NCBI GenBank assembly: GCA_947475645.1
Contig: CANJNU010000053.1
Location: 1 to 6,693, forward strand
DNA: 6,693 bases
Source: Bacteriovoracaceae bacterium
Lineage (GTDB): Bacteria > Bdellovibrionota > UBA1018
Reading direction: 5' to 3'
Shown: piece after piece, positions 6,411 to 6,693 of the stretch
Position numbering within the stretch: the stretch's first letter is position 1
Layout: each line of letters begins with the position of its first letter
Made by a program: the position numbers and the translations under genes
Notes under the pieces: generated by a model
Told to the model about the DNA's origin: nothing
Seen by the model: the letters and a program-made list of their open reading frames with translations, nothing else
Database searches by the model: none

Positions 6411-6596
6411 ACTCGATTTCCTTTTTTTTAAGAGTAAACCAAACCGGAAAAGTTGAGAAGAGGTGAAAGCGTGAGCGGCCTAGAATTTTCTTGATAAGGT
6501 GTGTTAGACGCAGGGCGAGGCGCGGGGAGAGAGATCTTGACGCTCATTCGGTCGAACGAAAATTCTTTAAAAGTGATAAATCCGGTTGCGGCCGCA
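6411..6596. promoter_or_regulatory. Divergent intergenic region between citrate synthase and the right-hand gene
   Basis: Both flanking genes read outward, so promoters for each should lie here or slightly beyond. On the minus strand the citrate synthase leader carries an eight-A tract (6429-6422) directly before its SD. On the plus strand a TTGACG at 6537 resembles a -35 box, but no good -10 follows at 16-18 bases. The region also contains a 9-bp inverted repeat and ends in a 12-bp palindrome, both listed separately. I see no convincing RNA gene. Confidence 0.4.
6482..6566. repeat. Widely spaced 9-bp inverted repeat in the divergent promoter region
   Basis: AGAATTTTC at 6482-6490 and its exact reverse complement GAAAATTCT at 6558-6566, with 67 bases between. 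The match does not extend beyond 9 bp on either side. A 9-bp AT-rich match can occur by chance in a spacer this size. It could also be a pair of operator sites controlling the two divergent genes. Confidence 0.4.
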
Positions 6597-6597
6597 A
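6586..6597. repeat. 12-bp perfect palindrome TTGCGGCCGCAA
   Basis: A perfect 12-bp palindrome containing a NotI site. Its last base is the A of the in-frame ATG at 6597. GC-rich palindromes of this size can be dimeric regulator sites, but nothing else here identifies one. Confidence 0.5.
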
Positions 6598-6693
6598 TGA
6601 AAGTTTGTCAGGTTCACCCCTCAGAACTTAAGCACAAGAAGGGGGGCAGCTTGTCAGCAAACAAGATTTTTATTGCGGTCGCAGGGAATATTG
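6597..6693 (+). CDS. Probable deoxynucleoside kinase, first residues only (cut by window edge)
   Basis: Only the extreme N-terminus is inside the window. The frame ends KIFIAVAGNI followed by the first base of a probable Gly codon. IAVAGNIG followed by GKS/T is the P-loop start typical of the deoxyadenosine/deoxyguanosine kinase family, which phosphorylates deoxynucleosides in nucleotide salvage. The GKS/T that would confirm it lies beyond the edge. The ATG at 6597 is reported because it is the only in-frame ATG, but it has no SD. A TTG at 6651 has GAAGGGG (6638-6644) 6 bases upstream and gives MSANKIFIAVAGNI, matching the short lead before the P-loop in the family, so it may be the true start. 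A TTG at 6537 with GGGAG (6525-6529) 7 bases before it is a third option. The reading frame is open back to a stop at 6495. Confidence 0.6.
   Translation, partial: MKVCQVHPSELKHKKGGSLSANKIFIAVAGNI
6638..6644 (+). promoter_or_regulatory. Ribosome binding site suggesting a TTG start at 6651
   Basis: GAAGGGG, part of a purine run AAGAAGGGGGG, ends 6 bases before the in-frame TTG at 6651. The resulting N-terminus (MSANKIFIAVAGNI) has the usual length before the P-loop of deoxynucleoside kinases. The upstream ATG at 6597 has no comparable site. Confidence 0.45.

Noticed and set aside
6537..6565. Plus-strand promoter with -35 TTGACG at 6537
   Set aside because: No -10 element better than three of six matches lies at 16-18 bases downstream, so I did not list it as a promoter.

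Overview
The window is a compact stretch of a Gram-negative chromosome at roughly 50% GC by eye. Supporting signs are an LptM-like outer-membrane lipoprotein, a predicted outer-membrane beta-barrel protein ending in Phe, Sec signal peptides and purine-rich Shine-Dalgarno (SD) sites. The style (Pro-rich barrel proteins, a secreted TPR protein, a lysA-dapA-dapB cluster) suggests a deltaproteobacterial or Bdellovibrionota-like organism. That placement is an inference and no marker gene here proves it. There are no mobile elements, CRISPR arrays, tRNAs or rRNAs.

Minus-strand operon, 4077 down to 1. In transcription order it holds a 416-aa outer-membrane protein of unknown function, a 54-aa LptM-like lipoprotein, lysA (diaminopimelate decarboxylase), dapA (dihydrodipicolinate synthase) and dapB (dihydrodipicolinate reductase, cut by the window edge). 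The last four genes are chained by 4-base stop/start overlaps (ATGA, ATGA, GTGA), so translational coupling is likely. DapA and DapB carry out the first two committed steps of the diaminopimelate pathway, and LysA converts its end product, meso-DAP, to lysine. The operon thus ties peptidoglycan-precursor and lysine supply to outer-membrane biogenesis.

Plus-strand gene, 4148-5188. It starts 70 bp from the barrel gene, divergently, and encodes a secreted tetratricopeptide-repeat protein of unknown role.

Convergent junction, 5187-5273. The TPR gene and a minus-strand citrate synthase gene (5241-6410) meet tail to tail. Two opposite-facing intrinsic terminators are packed in here. The citrate synthase terminator has its T-tract over the TPR stop codon, and the TPR terminator lies inside the last codons of the citrate synthase gene.

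Right end. A 186-bp divergent spacer (6411-6596), with a 9-bp inverted repeat and a 12-bp palindrome, leads to the first codons of a plus-strand gene. Its N-terminus looks like the P-loop of a deoxynucleoside kinase. Most of the window is ordinary housekeeping. The least explained parts are the barrel protein, its divergent TPR partner and the interleaved terminators.
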